Positions 50,402 to 59,429 of a stretch of 61,853 nucleotides of DNA are shown here, one piece after another. The DNA is from Clostridia bacterium (lineage in GTDB: Bacteria > Bacillota > Clostridia > Oscillospirales > Acutalibacteraceae), in contig CAAGJJ010000156.1 in NCBI GenBank assembly GCA_900770165.1, positions 1 through 61,853 of the forward strand, in the 5' to 3' direction. Within the stretch, counting starts at the first letter, position 1. Each line of letters opens with the position of its first letter. The translations under genes and the position numbers were made by a program. Under the pieces are notes generated by a model. That model searched no databases. It was not told the DNA's origin and was given only the letters and a program-made list of their open reading frames with translations.

Positions 50402-50852
50402 TTATTTTCTATACAACATGTATTTATCATTTTTTATTTCAAAACCAAGATGTTCATAAAAATTCCTTGCTTGATATGATGCTGCCAGAACAAATGAACA
50501 ATCTTTTAAATCATCATTTTCTAAAATAGTTTTCATTAACTTTGTTCCAATTCCCATATCACGATAAGACTCATCTATGACTACATCAAGAATATAGCAA
50601 ATGGTCGAATAATCTGTAACAACTCTAGCAAATCCAATTTGTTTATTATTTCCATCATAAACACCATAACATATTTGAGAGTTAGCTAGCTATATTTAAA
50701 TTTATTTTTTCATCTGTCCAATCTTTAGTCCAATACATTTGTTGATGCAGTTTCTTAATTCTATCGAACTGAAATAGAGATATGTCTTTGCTAATCTTGA
50801 ATTCGTCAAGCTTAGTTTCAGGTTTACATAAGTTAATAGTTTCCATATTCAT
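50402..50852 (-). pseudogene. GNAT N-acetyltransferase, frameshifted by a 4-bp duplication
   Basis: The minus strand from ATG 50852 reads METINLCKPETKLDEFKIS...MYWTKDWTDEKINLNIA and then stops. A second frame continues NSQICYGVYDGNNKQIGFARVVTDYS...ILDVVIDESYRDMGIGTKLMKTIL, with the GNAT acetyl-CoA motif (R-x-x-G-I-G-T), and ends FYEHLGFEIKNDKYMLYRK at 50402. At the junction the sequence TAGCTAGCTA (50684-50693) is a tandem AGCT repeat; removing one 4-bp unit restores a single reading frame of about 149 codons. It is a recent-looking inactivation or a phase-variable state. No strong ribosome-binding site is visible. Confidence 0.85.
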
Positions 50853-51089
50853 TGGCTCTGCATAACAAACCGTTTAGTTAAATAGTGTAAATATCATAAA
50901 GAAAGATAATAATAAAGCAGTTGACTTTTTCAAGTTGAAACGTCCTTTCGAGAATTACTTAACACAATTGATTGTACCATTGCTGAATAATTTTGTCTAC
51001 GGACATCTTTTTAGTGACATATTTTACTGAATAAATATAATTGATTAAGACAATTATAATATTTGTAAAAATGTTTGGAGGTGTTTTAA

Positions 51090-51539
51090 TTGATTCAAAG
51101 AGTAAAAGATGTAATGAGCAGCAATATTATAGCAGTTCTACCAAGTGATACAGCAATAGAAGCAGCTAAGCTTATGAAAGAACACAATATAGGTTCTGTA
51201 CCGGTAGTTTCTGCGGGAGAAGTAAAAGGTATTGTAACAGACAGAGATATAATTTTAAGATGTGTAGCAGATGAAAAAAAGGCAGATAAAGTTAAAGTAT
51301 CTGAAATAATGTCGAAGGATATAGCTTATATTACACCTGATCATACTGTTAAAGATGCAATTAAAATGATGTCTGTTGAACAAGTAAGAAGACTACCAGT
51401 AGTAAATGGAGGTTATATTGATGGAATGGTAAGCTTAGCAGATATTGCTAGGCACAATAGAGGAATGGAAATAGCCTCAGCTATATCGGAAATAAGCGAA
51501 CCTAATATTGGGCCATCGAATGCTGTTCGTACACATTAA
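51090..51539 (+). CDS. Two-CBS-domain protein
   Basis: This 149-aa protein has two tandem CBS motifs: VKDVMSSNIIAVLPSDTAIEAAKLMKEHNIGSVPVVSAGEVKGIVTDRDIILR and VSEIMSKDIAYITPDHTVKDAIKMMSVEQVRRLPVVNGGYIDGMVSLADIAR. CBS pairs bind adenosine nucleotides and act as energy or c-di-AMP sensors; the partner here is unknown. TTG start at 51090 with GGAGGT upstream. It ends 2 bp from the convergent phosphoesterase gene. Confidence 0.9.
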   Translation: MIQRVKDVMSSNIIAVLPSDTAIEAAKLMKEHNIGSVPVVSAGEVKGIVTDRDIILRCVADEKKADKVKVSEIMSKDIAYITPDHTVKDAIKMMSVEQVRRLPVVNGGYIDGMVSLADIARHNRGMEIASAISEISEPNIGPSNAVRTH

Positions 51540-51541
51540 CT

Positions 51542-52018
51542 TCAAAGTGTTTTATTAATAGATATAATATTTTTAACTATGCCATTTTTTTCAATATCTA
51601 TAATGCCATACGTTCCATGAATCCCGGCGAGACTGCCGGGATTCATTATATGTAGTTTTTCTTCATAAGTTTCAAATGGAATGTGTGTATGACCAAATAA
51701 AAGTATATCTGCATTATTTTCTCTTGCGGCCATACACATACGGTTTATATCGAATTTTGCATTGTACATATGGCCATGGGTTATGAAAAATTTTGTATTT
51801 TCAATTATAAAATTTCTATATATAGGTAGGTCTGAATTAAAATCGCAGTTACCTTTTACTTGAATAAACATTTTATCTTGATATTTCGCTTTTACAATAT
51901 CAACATCATCGGCTCCATCGCCCAGATGTATTACAACCTCTGCTCTGGGTTGTTCTAATATAGCTTTATCGAGTGCATTGTAATCTCTGTGTGTATCTGA
52001 AACAATTAATAATCTCAT
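51542..52018 (-). CDS. Metallophosphoesterase of the YfcE/MJ0936 type
   Basis: This 158-aa protein has LLIVSDTHRDY (D-x-H), VVIHLGDGADDVD (GD), KGNCDFN (GNCD), FITHGHMYN (GH) and LLFGHTHIP (GHTH), the complete calcineurin-like metal set. Relatives hydrolyse phosphodiesters in vitro; the natural substrate is unknown. In Firmicutes it is often linked to the RNase PH/HAM1 region, but not here. Confidence 0.93.
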   Translation of the reverse strand: MRLLIVSDTHRDYNALDKAILEQPRAEVVIHLGDGADDVDIVKAKYQDKMFIQVKGNCDFNSDLPIYRNFIIENTKFFITHGHMYNAKFDINRMCMAARENNADILLFGHTHIPFETYEEKLHIMNPGSLAGIHGTYGIIDIEKNGIVKNIISINKTL

Positions 52019-52148
52019 ATGTACAAAATTCCTCCGAAATCAATATAATGTTATTATAGGGTATTAAAAGATTAATAGCTATATAGAGATGTAATTAATG
52101 TCATATATTTATTGCCCTAATCATAATATATATCAGGTGGTGATATTT

Positions 52149-52406
52149 ATGTCAATAAACAATAATAACAAAGATTTGAACGATCTTTTAAAAACAGCGT
52201 CAAGTAGCCTTGGAACTGACACTGATAAAATAAAAAAAGAAGCGGAAAAAAATGGATTGTCTGGATTATTAAATAATTTAACGCCGGAACAAGCAAAGAA
52301 AGTTCAAAGTTTATTGTCAGACAAAGAAGCAACTGCAAAATTATTATCTACTCCTCAGGCGCAGCAATTATTTAAGAAATTTACAAAGGGAGATAAGAAT
52401 GGATGA
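52149..52406 (+). CDS. Small unknown protein, first of a three-gene cluster
   Basis: This 85-aa, mostly helical protein (NNNNKDLNDLLKTASSSLGTDTDKIKKEAEKNGLSGLLNNLTPEQAKKVQSLLSDKEATAKLLSTPQAQQLFKKF) has no membrane segment. The ATG at 52149 has GGTGGTGA upstream and is preferred over the one at 52098. It overlaps the next gene by 8 bp. I do not recognise the family. I associate such clusters with Oscillospiraceae genomes, but cannot verify this. Confidence 0.7.
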   Translation: MSINNNNKDLNDLLKTASSSLGTDTDKIKKEAEKNGLSGLLNNLTPEQAKKVQSLLSDKEATAKLLSTPQAQQLFKKFTKGDKNG

Positions 52407-52752
52407 TATAGCCGATAAAATTGGCGATTTCTTAAAAGATCCAAATGCACTTGAGCAAATTATGGAGCTTGGGAGTATGCTAGGTATCGGCTCTGATGAA
52501 AATAATAGTGAATCTAAAGAAAAAGATTCAGAAAATTCTAATAATCAAGTCTTCCCAGAAGATATGATGGGAACGATATTAAAAATAATGCCAATTTTAA
52601 TGTCAATGAACAAGGAAGATGAAAATACAAGACTTTTAAATGCATTACGGCCGTTCCTTAAGGAAGAAAAAAAGAAAAAGCTTGATGAAGCAATTAAAAT
52701 GATGCAGATGTTTAAACTTTTGCCCCTTCTTAAGAGTCAAGGGATATTTTAA
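52399..52752 (+). CDS. Small unknown acidic/helical protein
   Basis: This 117-aa protein has IADKIGDFLKDPNALEQIMELGSMLGI, a Ser/Asn/Glu-rich linker, then MMGTILKIMPILMSMNKEDENTRLLNALRPFLKEEKKKKLDEAIKMMQMFKLLPLLKSQGIF. The repeated amphipathic helices recall the neighbouring 85-aa protein (LLNNLTPEQAKKVQSLL), so the two may be structural partners. The function is not known. Confidence 0.7.
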   Translation: MDDIADKIGDFLKDPNALEQIMELGSMLGIGSDENNSESKEKDSENSNNQVFPEDMMGTILKIMPILMSMNKEDENTRLLNALRPFLKEEKKKKLDEAIKMMQMFKLLPLLKSQGIF

Positions 52753-52805
52753 AATAGATATAGCAAAATTTTATTTTAATATATTAAGAGAGGGGTATTT
52801 AAATT

Positions 52806-53156
52806 ATGGATAAATCTAGCCCCGATATTCAAAAAATGCAGCAAGAAGCAATTAAATATGTTAACAATATGAGAGCAAGATCTAAGTTTAGCTCTAATAT
52901 TAAAGATATATCGCATCTAAGTACAGATATACCTGAGAATAGCAATTTTGAAAATAGTAAAATTGAAAATGATAATAATATACATAAGGACAAGGACGAC
53001 AAGCCTAAAAGCATAAAAAAAGATCCACTTTCAGATATCTTTGATATAATTATGAAAGATAAAGAAAGAACATTAATATTGGTTTTAATTCTTATTTTAA
53101 CAAGCGAGGGTGCAGATACCTCGCTTGTACTTGCCCTTATGTATTTACTTATATAA
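52806..53156 (+). CDS. Small unknown protein with C-terminal hydrophobic segment
   Basis: This 116-aa protein has a polar, Asp/Lys-rich first 85 residues followed by RTLILVLILILTSEGADTSLVLALMYLLI, a hydrophobic hairpin broken by SEGADTS. The layout (polar domain plus two short membrane segments at the C-terminus) suggests a membrane-tethered cytoplasmic protein. It completes a three-gene cluster of unknown role. Confidence 0.65.
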   Translation: MDKSSPDIQKMQQEAIKYVNNMRARSKFSSNIKDISHLSTDIPENSNFENSKIENDNNIHKDKDDKPKSIKKDPLSDIFDIIMKDKERTLILVLILILTSEGADTSLVLALMYLLI

Positions 53157-53161
53157 ACACA

Positions 53162-53185
53162 AGCCTACAGATTATTCTGTAGGCT
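53162..53185. terminator. Convergent terminator
   Basis: AGCCTACAG/CTGTAGGCT, a perfect 9-bp stem with loop ATTATT. The stop codon of the minus-strand gene at 53172 lies in the loop and stem. Confidence 0.75.
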
Positions 53186-54056
53186 GTTGTATTGATTTAA
53201 TATACATACGTCCGGTATTAGTATCTTTTGTAAGTATGTAGTCCATTATTTTTTCCGATGTAGGAGGAGATTTTTGTTCACTACTTGTCCAAAAGGGATC
53301 TTCGGGTCTAGAGTATCCAACATGTAAAACTATTTCATTTCCTGAATTTGTTTTTGATAAAACAGTTGGCAAATATGATTCATGGTTACTTATAGGCCGA
53401 ACTAGATAATTTTTATTTTCACCATCAAGTTCAAAAAAGGTTTTACAAGAAGGATTTTGTATTGGCATAGAGTAGTTTGATCCAAATAATATAGATGCCG
53501 ATTTTGCAACATCTTCGGTAGGAATTATTATTCTTCCCGATTCATCGTAATCTATATAGTACCTGTTGTCTTGATTTAGAACTGTATACCATATTGAAGA
53601 AGATAATATTTTATCTAAATTCAATTCATCTATGGAGTTAAATTGTTCGGGGTCATTTAAAACTACAGGTAAGAGAAAATCATTATAGCTTTCCTCGTAC
53701 ATTGCATCAAATGTATCTACATTTGTGGAGTTTACAAAAAATATAATTCCAATAATACATAGTAGCAAACATAAAGAAGATTTAACTATAGCAGGTTTTT
53801 TATTAACCTTTTTATGTATTTTAATTTCTTTATTTGTTAAAGGTTGATTAATAGGAGATTTTACAGCTGTGCTTTGTTTTGTAACAGTTACTTGTTTATA
53901 ACTGGGCTTATTATGTTTATAATTATTATTTAGTAAAGGAATTTCTGAATTCCCAGTTCTATAGTCAATAGAAAATGATCCTATGTCATGTTGATTGGTG
54001 GAATCTTCATTAGAAAATAAGATGTTATCTTTTTTTATTAGATTTTTATTTAGCAT
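53172..54056 (-). CDS. Single-pass membrane protein of unknown function downstream of proA
   Basis: This 294-aa protein has a disordered, Lys/Asn/Thr-rich cytoplasmic part (1-95), one membrane segment (SSLCLLLCIIGIIFFVNST) and an extracytoplasmic domain of about 180 residues (TFDAMYEESYNDFLLPVVLNDPEQFNSIDELNLDKILSSSIWYTVLN...). No catalytic motif is seen. The gene starts 10 bp after proA and may be co-transcribed. Confidence 0.7.
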   Translation of the reverse strand: MLNKNLIKKDNILFSNEDSTNQHDIGSFSIDYRTGNSEIPLLNNNYKHNKPSYKQVTVTKQSTAVKSPINQPLTNKEIKIHKKVNKKPAIVKSSLCLLLCIIGIIFFVNSTNVDTFDAMYEESYNDFLLPVVLNDPEQFNSIDELNLDKILSSSIWYTVLNQDNRYYIDYDESGRIIIPTEDVAKSASILFGSNYSMPIQNPSCKTFFELDGENKNYLVRPISNHESYLPTVLSKTNSGNEIVLHVGYSRPEDPFWTSSEQKSPPTSEKIMDYILTKDTNTGRMYIKSIQQPTE

Positions 54057-54066
54057 AAGGCCTCCG

Positions 54067-55311
54067 CTATCTTATTTGTCCATCCCCCAAAATTATAAAT
54101 TTAGTAGAAGTTAGTTCATTTATCCCCATAGGACCTCTAGCATGTAACTTTTGTGTTGAAATTCCTATTTCAGCACCAAGCCCAAATTGTCCTCCATCTG
54201 TGAATCTTGTTGATGCGTTAACATAAACTGCAGCGGAATCTACCAATGAGGTGAATTTGCGAGCCCTATTATAATTTGAGGTTATTATGGATTCACTATG
54301 CCCTGTTGAATATAACGCTATATGATCAATAGCTTCTTCAAGGCTATTTACAACTTTTACGGCAAGTTTATAATCAAGGTACTCACGTGACCAATCAGCT
54401 TCTGTTGCAGGTGTTATTTGGTTTCCTAATATATCTATGGTTTTACGGCATCCTATTAGTTCAACATCTTTTGTTTGAAGTAAATTTTCTATTTTAGGCA
54501 ATGCTTCTTTAGCAATATCTTTGTGCACAAGAATAGTTTCTATAGAGTTACATACAGAAGGACGAGATGTTTTTGCATTAAAAATAATATTTGCTGCCAT
54601 ATCTAAATCTGCATATTTATCTACATATATATGACAATTTCCTGCACCTGTTTCTATTACTGGAACTTTTGAGTTTTCAGCAACAGAATTTATTAAGCTA
54701 GCACTGCCTCTAGGAATTAATACATCCAAATATTTATTTAAGGACATTAATTCTAAAGCTGATTGCCTTGAGGTGTCTTTTATAAGTTGCACAGAATTTT
54801 CTGGCAAACCTGAGTTTTTTAAAGCTTCTCTTATTATGCCTACAAGACATATGTTTGTATTAATTGCCTCTTTTCCACCTCGTAGAATCACTGAGTTTCC
54901 TGATTTTAAACATAGACAAGATGCATCTACAGTTACATTTGGTCTAGATTCATATATTATACCTATAACGCCCAAAGGTACACTTACCTTTTTAATTTCT
55001 AAACCGTCTTTTGTAACATGACCGCTTAATATTTTTCCTATAGGGTCTTCCAATGCTATAACTTTATGAATACCATCTGCCATAGATTTTATTCTAGATT
55101 TGTTAAGCAAAAGGCGGTCTAATAATGCATCTGATAATCCTGCATCTTTGCCTATTTTTAAGTCTAGCATATTAGAATTTATTATTTTGTCACAATTTAG
55201 TACAAGACTTTCTGCTATATTTTTTAATGCAATATTTCTATTATTGCCTGAATTTATAAGCTCTTTTGAAGCAGATTTTGCATTGCTTCCCATAATTTCA
55301 AGTTCAGTCAT
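54067..55311 (-). CDS. proA: Gamma-glutamyl phosphate reductase ProA
   Basis: This 414-aa aldehyde-dehydrogenase-fold enzyme has PLGVIGIIYESRPNVTVDASCLCLKSGNSVILRGGKEA, the catalytic cysteine in NAKTSRPSVCNSIETILVH, and GLGAEIGISTQKLHARGPMGINELTSTKFII. It reduces gamma-glutamyl phosphate to glutamate semialdehyde with NADPH for proline synthesis. It follows proB by 12 bp. Confidence 0.97.
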   Translation of the reverse strand: MTELEIMGSNAKSASKELINSGNNRNIALKNIAESLVLNCDKIINSNMLDLKIGKDAGLSDALLDRLLLNKSRIKSMADGIHKVIALEDPIGKILSGHVTKDGLEIKKVSVPLGVIGIIYESRPNVTVDASCLCLKSGNSVILRGGKEAINTNICLVGIIREALKNSGLPENSVQLIKDTSRQSALELMSLNKYLDVLIPRGSASLINSVAENSKVPVIETGAGNCHIYVDKYADLDMAANIIFNAKTSRPSVCNSIETILVHKDIAKEALPKIENLLQTKDVELIGCRKTIDILGNQITPATEADWSREYLDYKLAVKVVNSLEEAIDHIALYSTGHSESIITSNYNRARKFTSLVDSAAVYVNASTRFTDGGQFGLGAEIGISTQKLHARGPMGINELTSTKFIILGDGQIR

Positions 55312-55323
55312 ATTAATTCTCCT

Positions 55324-56106
55324 TTATTTAGATGTAAATAATGTACCAATATCTTCGCCTTCAAATATTTTATAAAGATTTGAAGGCGTATTACCGTTTA
55401 TAACATAACAATCAATACCAGAGTTGGTTGCAACTTCTGCTGCATATATTTTTGAGATCATTCCACCGGTTCCTCTGTTAGAGGTATGTCCATCTGCCAT
55501 GCCTTTTATACTGTCATCAATTTTTCGAACAATTGATATCCTCTTAGCATCTTTATGTGTATGTGGGTTTGCGTTATAAAGTCCATCGGTATCAGTGAGA
55601 ATTATGAGTAAATCTGCATCGATTATATTTGCAACTATAGCAGATAATTTATCGTTATCACCTATATTAAGGCCTTTTATTTCAGCAGTTGATACACTAT
55701 CATTCTCATTTACAATAGGTAAAACATCCATATTAAATAAACTTTGAAAAGTGTTTATAACATTGTTTTTTGAAATTTCATTTGATATTATGTCACGTGT
55801 TAATAAAAGCTGTGCTACGTTACACCCATAGGTACCAAAGAACTTACTGTAAATAAACATAAGCTCACATTGCCCTACAGCAGCAAGGGCTTGGCGTTCT
55901 TTTGTAGATTTAGGCCTAGACTCTAAACCCAGTTTGCCAACGCCTACCCCTACAGCTCCAGAAGATACTAGGACTATTTGTTTGCCTGAATTTTTCAAGT
56001 CACTTATTACCTTACAAAGGTTTTCTACTCGACGTAAATTTAATTTTCCATTTGAATATGTTAATGTAGAGGTGCCTATTTTAATTACTACTTTATTTGC
56101 ATTCAT
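55324..56106 (-). CDS. proB: Glutamate 5-kinase ProB, short form without PUA domain
   Basis: This 260-aa amino-acid-kinase fold has VVIKIGTSTLTYSNGKLNLRRVENLCKVI, IVLVSSGAVGVGVGKLGL, LPIVNENDSVSTAEIKGLNIGDNDKLSAIVANIIDADLLIILTDTDGLYNANPHT and RGTGGMISKIYAAEVAT. It phosphorylates glutamate as the first step of proline synthesis. The C-terminal PUA domain of the approximately 367-aa E. coli form is absent, as in many Firmicutes. First gene of proBA. Confidence 0.96.
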   Translation of the reverse strand: MNANKVVIKIGTSTLTYSNGKLNLRRVENLCKVISDLKNSGKQIVLVSSGAVGVGVGKLGLESRPKSTKERQALAAVGQCELMFIYSKFFGTYGCNVAQLLLTRDIISNEISKNNVINTFQSLFNMDVLPIVNENDSVSTAEIKGLNIGDNDKLSAIVANIIDADLLIILTDTDGLYNANPHTHKDAKRISIVRKIDDSIKGMADGHTSNRGTGGMISKIYAAEVATNSGIDCYVINGNTPSNLYKIFEGEDIGTLFTSK

Positions 56107-56284
56107 AATGTAGCCTCTTTCTATTTAAAACAATAGGGCCTATTTATTATTTATGTATGCAAAATAAGATTTTTATTTAGTAGCTAATATTAGGTCCTTA
56201 TGTGTATAAATTATTTGATTTTTAACTAAATTTTATCATATAGATAATGATTTATCAAATTATTATTCAATATGCTGGACCCTG

Positions 56285-57190
56285 TTACATGATCAAACTT
56301 AGAACTAGTAGTTCTTCTAGTTGATAGTATATTTCTTCTAAATTAGATAAAGGAAGAGGATTTTTCCCTTTACCTATTTCAACAGTGAATGAAGGTAGTT
56401 TAAGTTCATTTATAAACCAATCTTTAAATCCACCGCCTACAGCTAATCCTGTTGGGTGCGTTGCTACATACCCACTGCTCATAGCCATTATTCGTGCCAT
56501 TAGTTCTGAACGTTTGGGGGTATTTTCACCATAACTCCAATAAATTTCTTCGCCCTGACTATGAAATGCCAAAGAATGTCTAATATTAGCTGATCGACAT
56601 AGTTTAGTTAAACATGAAGATTCTGGTTCACTTTCTGGATATGGGCCACCATATTGTGTTTTTGCAGGGCCTGTAATTCCACATGAAAGCTCTAATTCGT
56701 GTAAAGCATTCCAACCTGCATTAAAGTTATGGTTTATATCTACTCCTCTAGCGTTAGCTTGCCATGAATTAGTGTCTCCATTACTTGCTTTTTCAACAAG
56801 AGAAGAAAATCTTCCAGCAGATTTTGCACCATGCATAGATATTTCTACTCCATCTGGGTTTACACATGGAACTATAATTACTCCTCTGTGCTTTAAAAAT
56901 TCCGATATATTAATATCTGATATAGGAATTTCTTTGGTTACAGCCTCTGATATTTCCTTAACAAAATGGAGTAATAAAAGAGAAGTTAACCATTCCATTC
57001 CATGAAAGGCACCGGCTAATAATACTTGATTAATTGGATTACCGATTTGAATATAATCTATATTTCTAAAGCACAGACTTTGTGAAAGACTTCCATGATT
57101 TAAAAAAGTATATTTATTTAATAAATCATTAATAATTTTATTCCTGTATTTAGTGTCTGGAAGTTGGTAATTGAAAGTATTTGTAATCAT
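56285..57190 (-). CDS. M14-family zinc carboxypeptidase (gamma-D-Glu-meso-DAP peptidase type)
   Basis: This 301-aa protein has the M14 zinc ligands in LLAGAFHGMEWLTS (HxxE) and LAFHSQGEEIYWSYG (His). The substrate Arg/Asn motif is ANARGVDINHNFNAGW and the catalytic glutamate is in FTVEIGKGKNPLPLS. The family includes the bacterial peptidases that cut the gamma-D-glutamyl-diaminopimelate bond of peptidoglycan stem peptides. No signal peptide is seen, so it may recycle muropeptides in the cytoplasm or act in the spore. Confidence 0.92.
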   Translation of the reverse strand: MITNTFNYQLPDTKYRNKIINDLLNKYTFLNHGSLSQSLCFRNIDYIQIGNPINQVLLAGAFHGMEWLTSLLLLHFVKEISEAVTKEIPISDINISEFLKHRGVIIVPCVNPDGVEISMHGAKSAGRFSSLVEKASNGDTNSWQANARGVDINHNFNAGWNALHELELSCGITGPAKTQYGGPYPESEPESSCLTKLCRSANIRHSLAFHSQGEEIYWSYGENTPKRSELMARIMAMSSGYVATHPTGLAVGGGFKDWFINELKLPSFTVEIGKGKNPLPLSNLEEIYYQLEELLVLSLIM

Positions 57191-57326
57191 TAATTCACTC
57201 CCCTTGAAAAATTTGCCCTTTAATTATATTATATATTCTTGTATGGTATAAAATTACTGTTATTTAGTAAGTAAAAAATTAAGAAGATATAAAAACTTAA
57301 GTTTTATTTAATAGGAGTTGATTTTT

Positions 57327-57872
57327 TTGAATTTAATAGAAAAAACAATAACGAGTAAAAAAGTTTTTGGAGGTAGGATTATAAATGTATTTTTAGATAA
57401 AATTATGTTGCCAAATGGAAAAGATGCATCAAGAGAAGTAGTAACTCATCCAGGTGGAGTTTGCATTGCTGCCTTAACCAAAGAAAATGAGCTAATGTTT
57501 GTTAAACAGTTTAGATATCCATATAAAGAAGTAGTACTTGAACTTCCAGCAGGAAAATTAGAACCTGGACAAGATCCACTTGAAAATGGAATACGTGAGC
57601 TTAAAGAAGAGGTTGGTGCTTGTGCAGAAGATTATGTATCGTTAGGAAAGTTGTATCCTAGCCCTGGATATTGCGGAGAAATAATTCATATGTTTTTTTG
57701 TCGAATAACTGAAATAGGGGAAACAAATCCGGATGAAGATGAGTTTTTAGATATAATAAAAATTCCAATAAAAGAAGCTGTAGAAATGGTTTTAAATAAT
57801 GAAATATTAGATGCAAAAAGCCAAACAGCAATATTAAAATCTTATATGCTTTTAAAAGAGAATAAAATTTAA
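57327..57872 (+). CDS. nudF: ADP-ribose pyrophosphatase (Nudix hydrolase)
   Basis: This protein has about 181 aa, with the full Nudix box GKLEPGQDPLENGIRELKEEVG and the ADP-ribose-specific downstream proline in YPSPGYCGEIIHMF, plus VVTHPGGVCIAALTKENELMFVKQFRYPYKEVVLELPAGK. It hydrolyses ADP-ribose to AMP and ribose 5-phosphate. The TTG at 57327 lies 9 nt after AGGAG; the TTG at 57318 would abut the ribosome-binding site, so the shorter form is preferred. Confidence 0.93.
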   Translation: MNLIEKTITSKKVFGGRIINVFLDKIMLPNGKDASREVVTHPGGVCIAALTKENELMFVKQFRYPYKEVVLELPAGKLEPGQDPLENGIRELKEEVGACAEDYVSLGKLYPSPGYCGEIIHMFFCRITEIGETNPDEDEFLDIIKIPIKEAVEMVLNNEILDAKSQTAILKSYMLLKENKI

Positions 57873-57882
57873 ATTTTCAAAT

Positions 57883-57910
57883 AAAAAAGACAGGTAACCC
57901 TGTCTTTTTT
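57883..57910. terminator. Bidirectional terminator between nudF and spoVAC
   Basis: AAAAAAGACAGG/CCTGTCTTTTTT, a 12-bp perfect stem with loop TAAC, self-complementary and so useful to both convergent genes. Confidence 0.95.
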
Positions 57911-57915
57911 AATAA

Positions 57916-58359
57916 TTAAAATAATTTGAATACCCAAAGTATTAATCCATATAGTATTGAGGCATTTATACCAAAAACTAAAACCGGACCAGCTATTATA
58001 AACATTTTAGCACCTATTCCCATTATGTGACCTTCGCTTTTAAATTCAATAGCAGGTGAAACAATTGAGTTTGCAAACCCGGTTATAGGAACTAAACTTC
58101 CTGCTCCTGCATATTTACCTATGTTATCGTATAAACCTAAAGCTGTTAAAAATGCTCCAAGGAATACAAGTGTTACAGAAACTGCAGCTCTTGCATCTTT
58201 TATTTCAAGCCCAATATTTGAGTAAATATTAAAACACACTTGACCTATGGTGCATATTAATCCCCCAAACAGAAATGCCATAACCATATTTTTAAATATT
58301 TTGCTATTCGGAGAAGCTTTATCGGTCATATTAGAGTATTCTTTTTGAGATATTTTCAA
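57916..58359 (-). CDS. spoVAC: Stage V sporulation protein AC (SpoVAC), dipicolinate channel
   Basis: This protein has about 147 aa and several membrane segments: NMVMAFLFGGLICTIGQVCFNIY, AAVSVTLVFLGAFLTALGLYDNIGKYAGAGSLVPITGFANSIVSPAIEFKSEGHIMGIGAKMFIIAGPVLVFGI, matching SpoVAC closely. SpoVAC is the mechanosensitive channel component for Ca-dipicolinate movement in spore formation and germination. TTG start at 58359 is 8 nt after AAAGGAG. The usual partners spoVAD and spoVAE are not adjacent. Confidence 0.93.
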   Translation of the reverse strand: MKISQKEYSNMTDKASPNSKIFKNMVMAFLFGGLICTIGQVCFNIYSNIGLEIKDARAAVSVTLVFLGAFLTALGLYDNIGKYAGAGSLVPITGFANSIVSPAIEFKSEGHIMGIGAKMFIIAGPVLVFGINASILYGLILWVFKLF

Positions 58360-58408
58360 GATTATCACTCCTTTTCAGGAGTATTTTTCCTCAGAAATAT
58401 TATATTAT

Positions 58409-59413
58409 TCAACATGGAGACACAAAGCCTATTTTTCTCATAGCCTTTGATAATGTTTTTCTAGATATTTTCAAAGCCATTTCTCTAGCTTCTTTATAAC
58501 AGGCTTCTAAATATGATTTATCTTCAACATATTCTTTGAACTTTTCTTGAATAGGTCTTAAATGATCTATAACAGCTTCTCCAACGGCTACTTTAAAATC
58601 ACCGTATCCTTTGCCTTCGAATTCTAATTCAATGTCATCGAATGATTTACCTGTAACAGCGGAATATATTGTAATTAAATTGTTTATACCATCTTTACCT
58701 TCAGCATATTTTACAACTGAGTCTGAGTCTGTTACAGCTCTTTTGAATTTTTTTAATATAACATCAGGTTTATCAAGTACTGCCACCCAAGCATTTAAAT
58801 TAGAGTCCGATTTAGACATTTTCTTTTTAGGGTCTTGCAGTGACATTACTTTTGCTCCTGTTTTTGGAATATAAGGGTCGGGAAGTTTAAAAGTTTCGCT
58901 GTATGTGCTGTTAAATCTTTGAGCAATATTTCTTGCTAATTCTAAATGTTGCTTTTGATCTGCACCAACTGGAACCATATCTGTTTGATATAATAATATA
59001 TCTGCTGCCATTAAAGATGGATAAGTAAATAAACCTGCATTAATATTGTCTGCATGCGATATTGATTTATCTTTAAACTGTGTCATTCTTGAAAGCTCAC
59101 CAAATTGAGTGTAACAGTTTAATATCCAAGCTAATTCTGCATGAGTATGTACATGGCTTTGTATAAAGAATATACTTTTTTTAGGGTCAATCCCACATGC
59201 AAGAAGCAATGCGTAAGCATTTAATGTATTTTTTCTAAATGAAGCAGGATCTTGCCTAACAGTTATAGTATGAAGATCTGCTAATGCAAATATACAGTTA
59301 TATACATCTTGTAGAGGAATCCAGTTTCTTAGTGCCCCTAAATAGTTTCCCAATGTGATGGTCCCACTTGGTTGAATAGCACTGAATATTACTTTTTTCT
59401 TTTCTGTTTCCAT
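58409..59413 (-). CDS. trpS: Tryptophanyl-tRNA synthetase
   Basis: This 334-aa class I synthetase has the HIGH-like SAIQPSGTITLGNYLGAL and the KMSKS motif KKKMSKSDSN, together with YPSLMAADILLYQTDMVPVGADQKQHLELARNIAQRFN. It charges tRNA-Trp. Length and motifs are complete. It lies between spoVAC and an aminotransferase gene on the same strand. Confidence 0.98.
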   Translation of the reverse strand: METEKKKVIFSAIQPSGTITLGNYLGALRNWIPLQDVYNCIFALADLHTITVRQDPASFRKNTLNAYALLLACGIDPKKSIFFIQSHVHTHAELAWILNCYTQFGELSRMTQFKDKSISHADNINAGLFTYPSLMAADILLYQTDMVPVGADQKQHLELARNIAQRFNSTYSETFKLPDPYIPKTGAKVMSLQDPKKKMSKSDSNLNAWVAVLDKPDVILKKFKRAVTDSDSVVKYAEGKDGINNLITIYSAVTGKSFDDIELEFEGKGYGDFKVAVGEAVIDHLRPIQEKFKEYVEDKSYLEACYKEAREMALKISRKTLSKAMRKIGFVSPC

Positions 59414-59429
59414 AATAGTCCTCCTGTTC

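Noticed and set aside
53099..53128. Hairpin ACAAGCGAGG/CCTCGCTTGT as terminator
   Set aside because: It lies inside the coding region of the 116-aa protein, with no U-run after it. The terminator is the following stem at 53162-53185.
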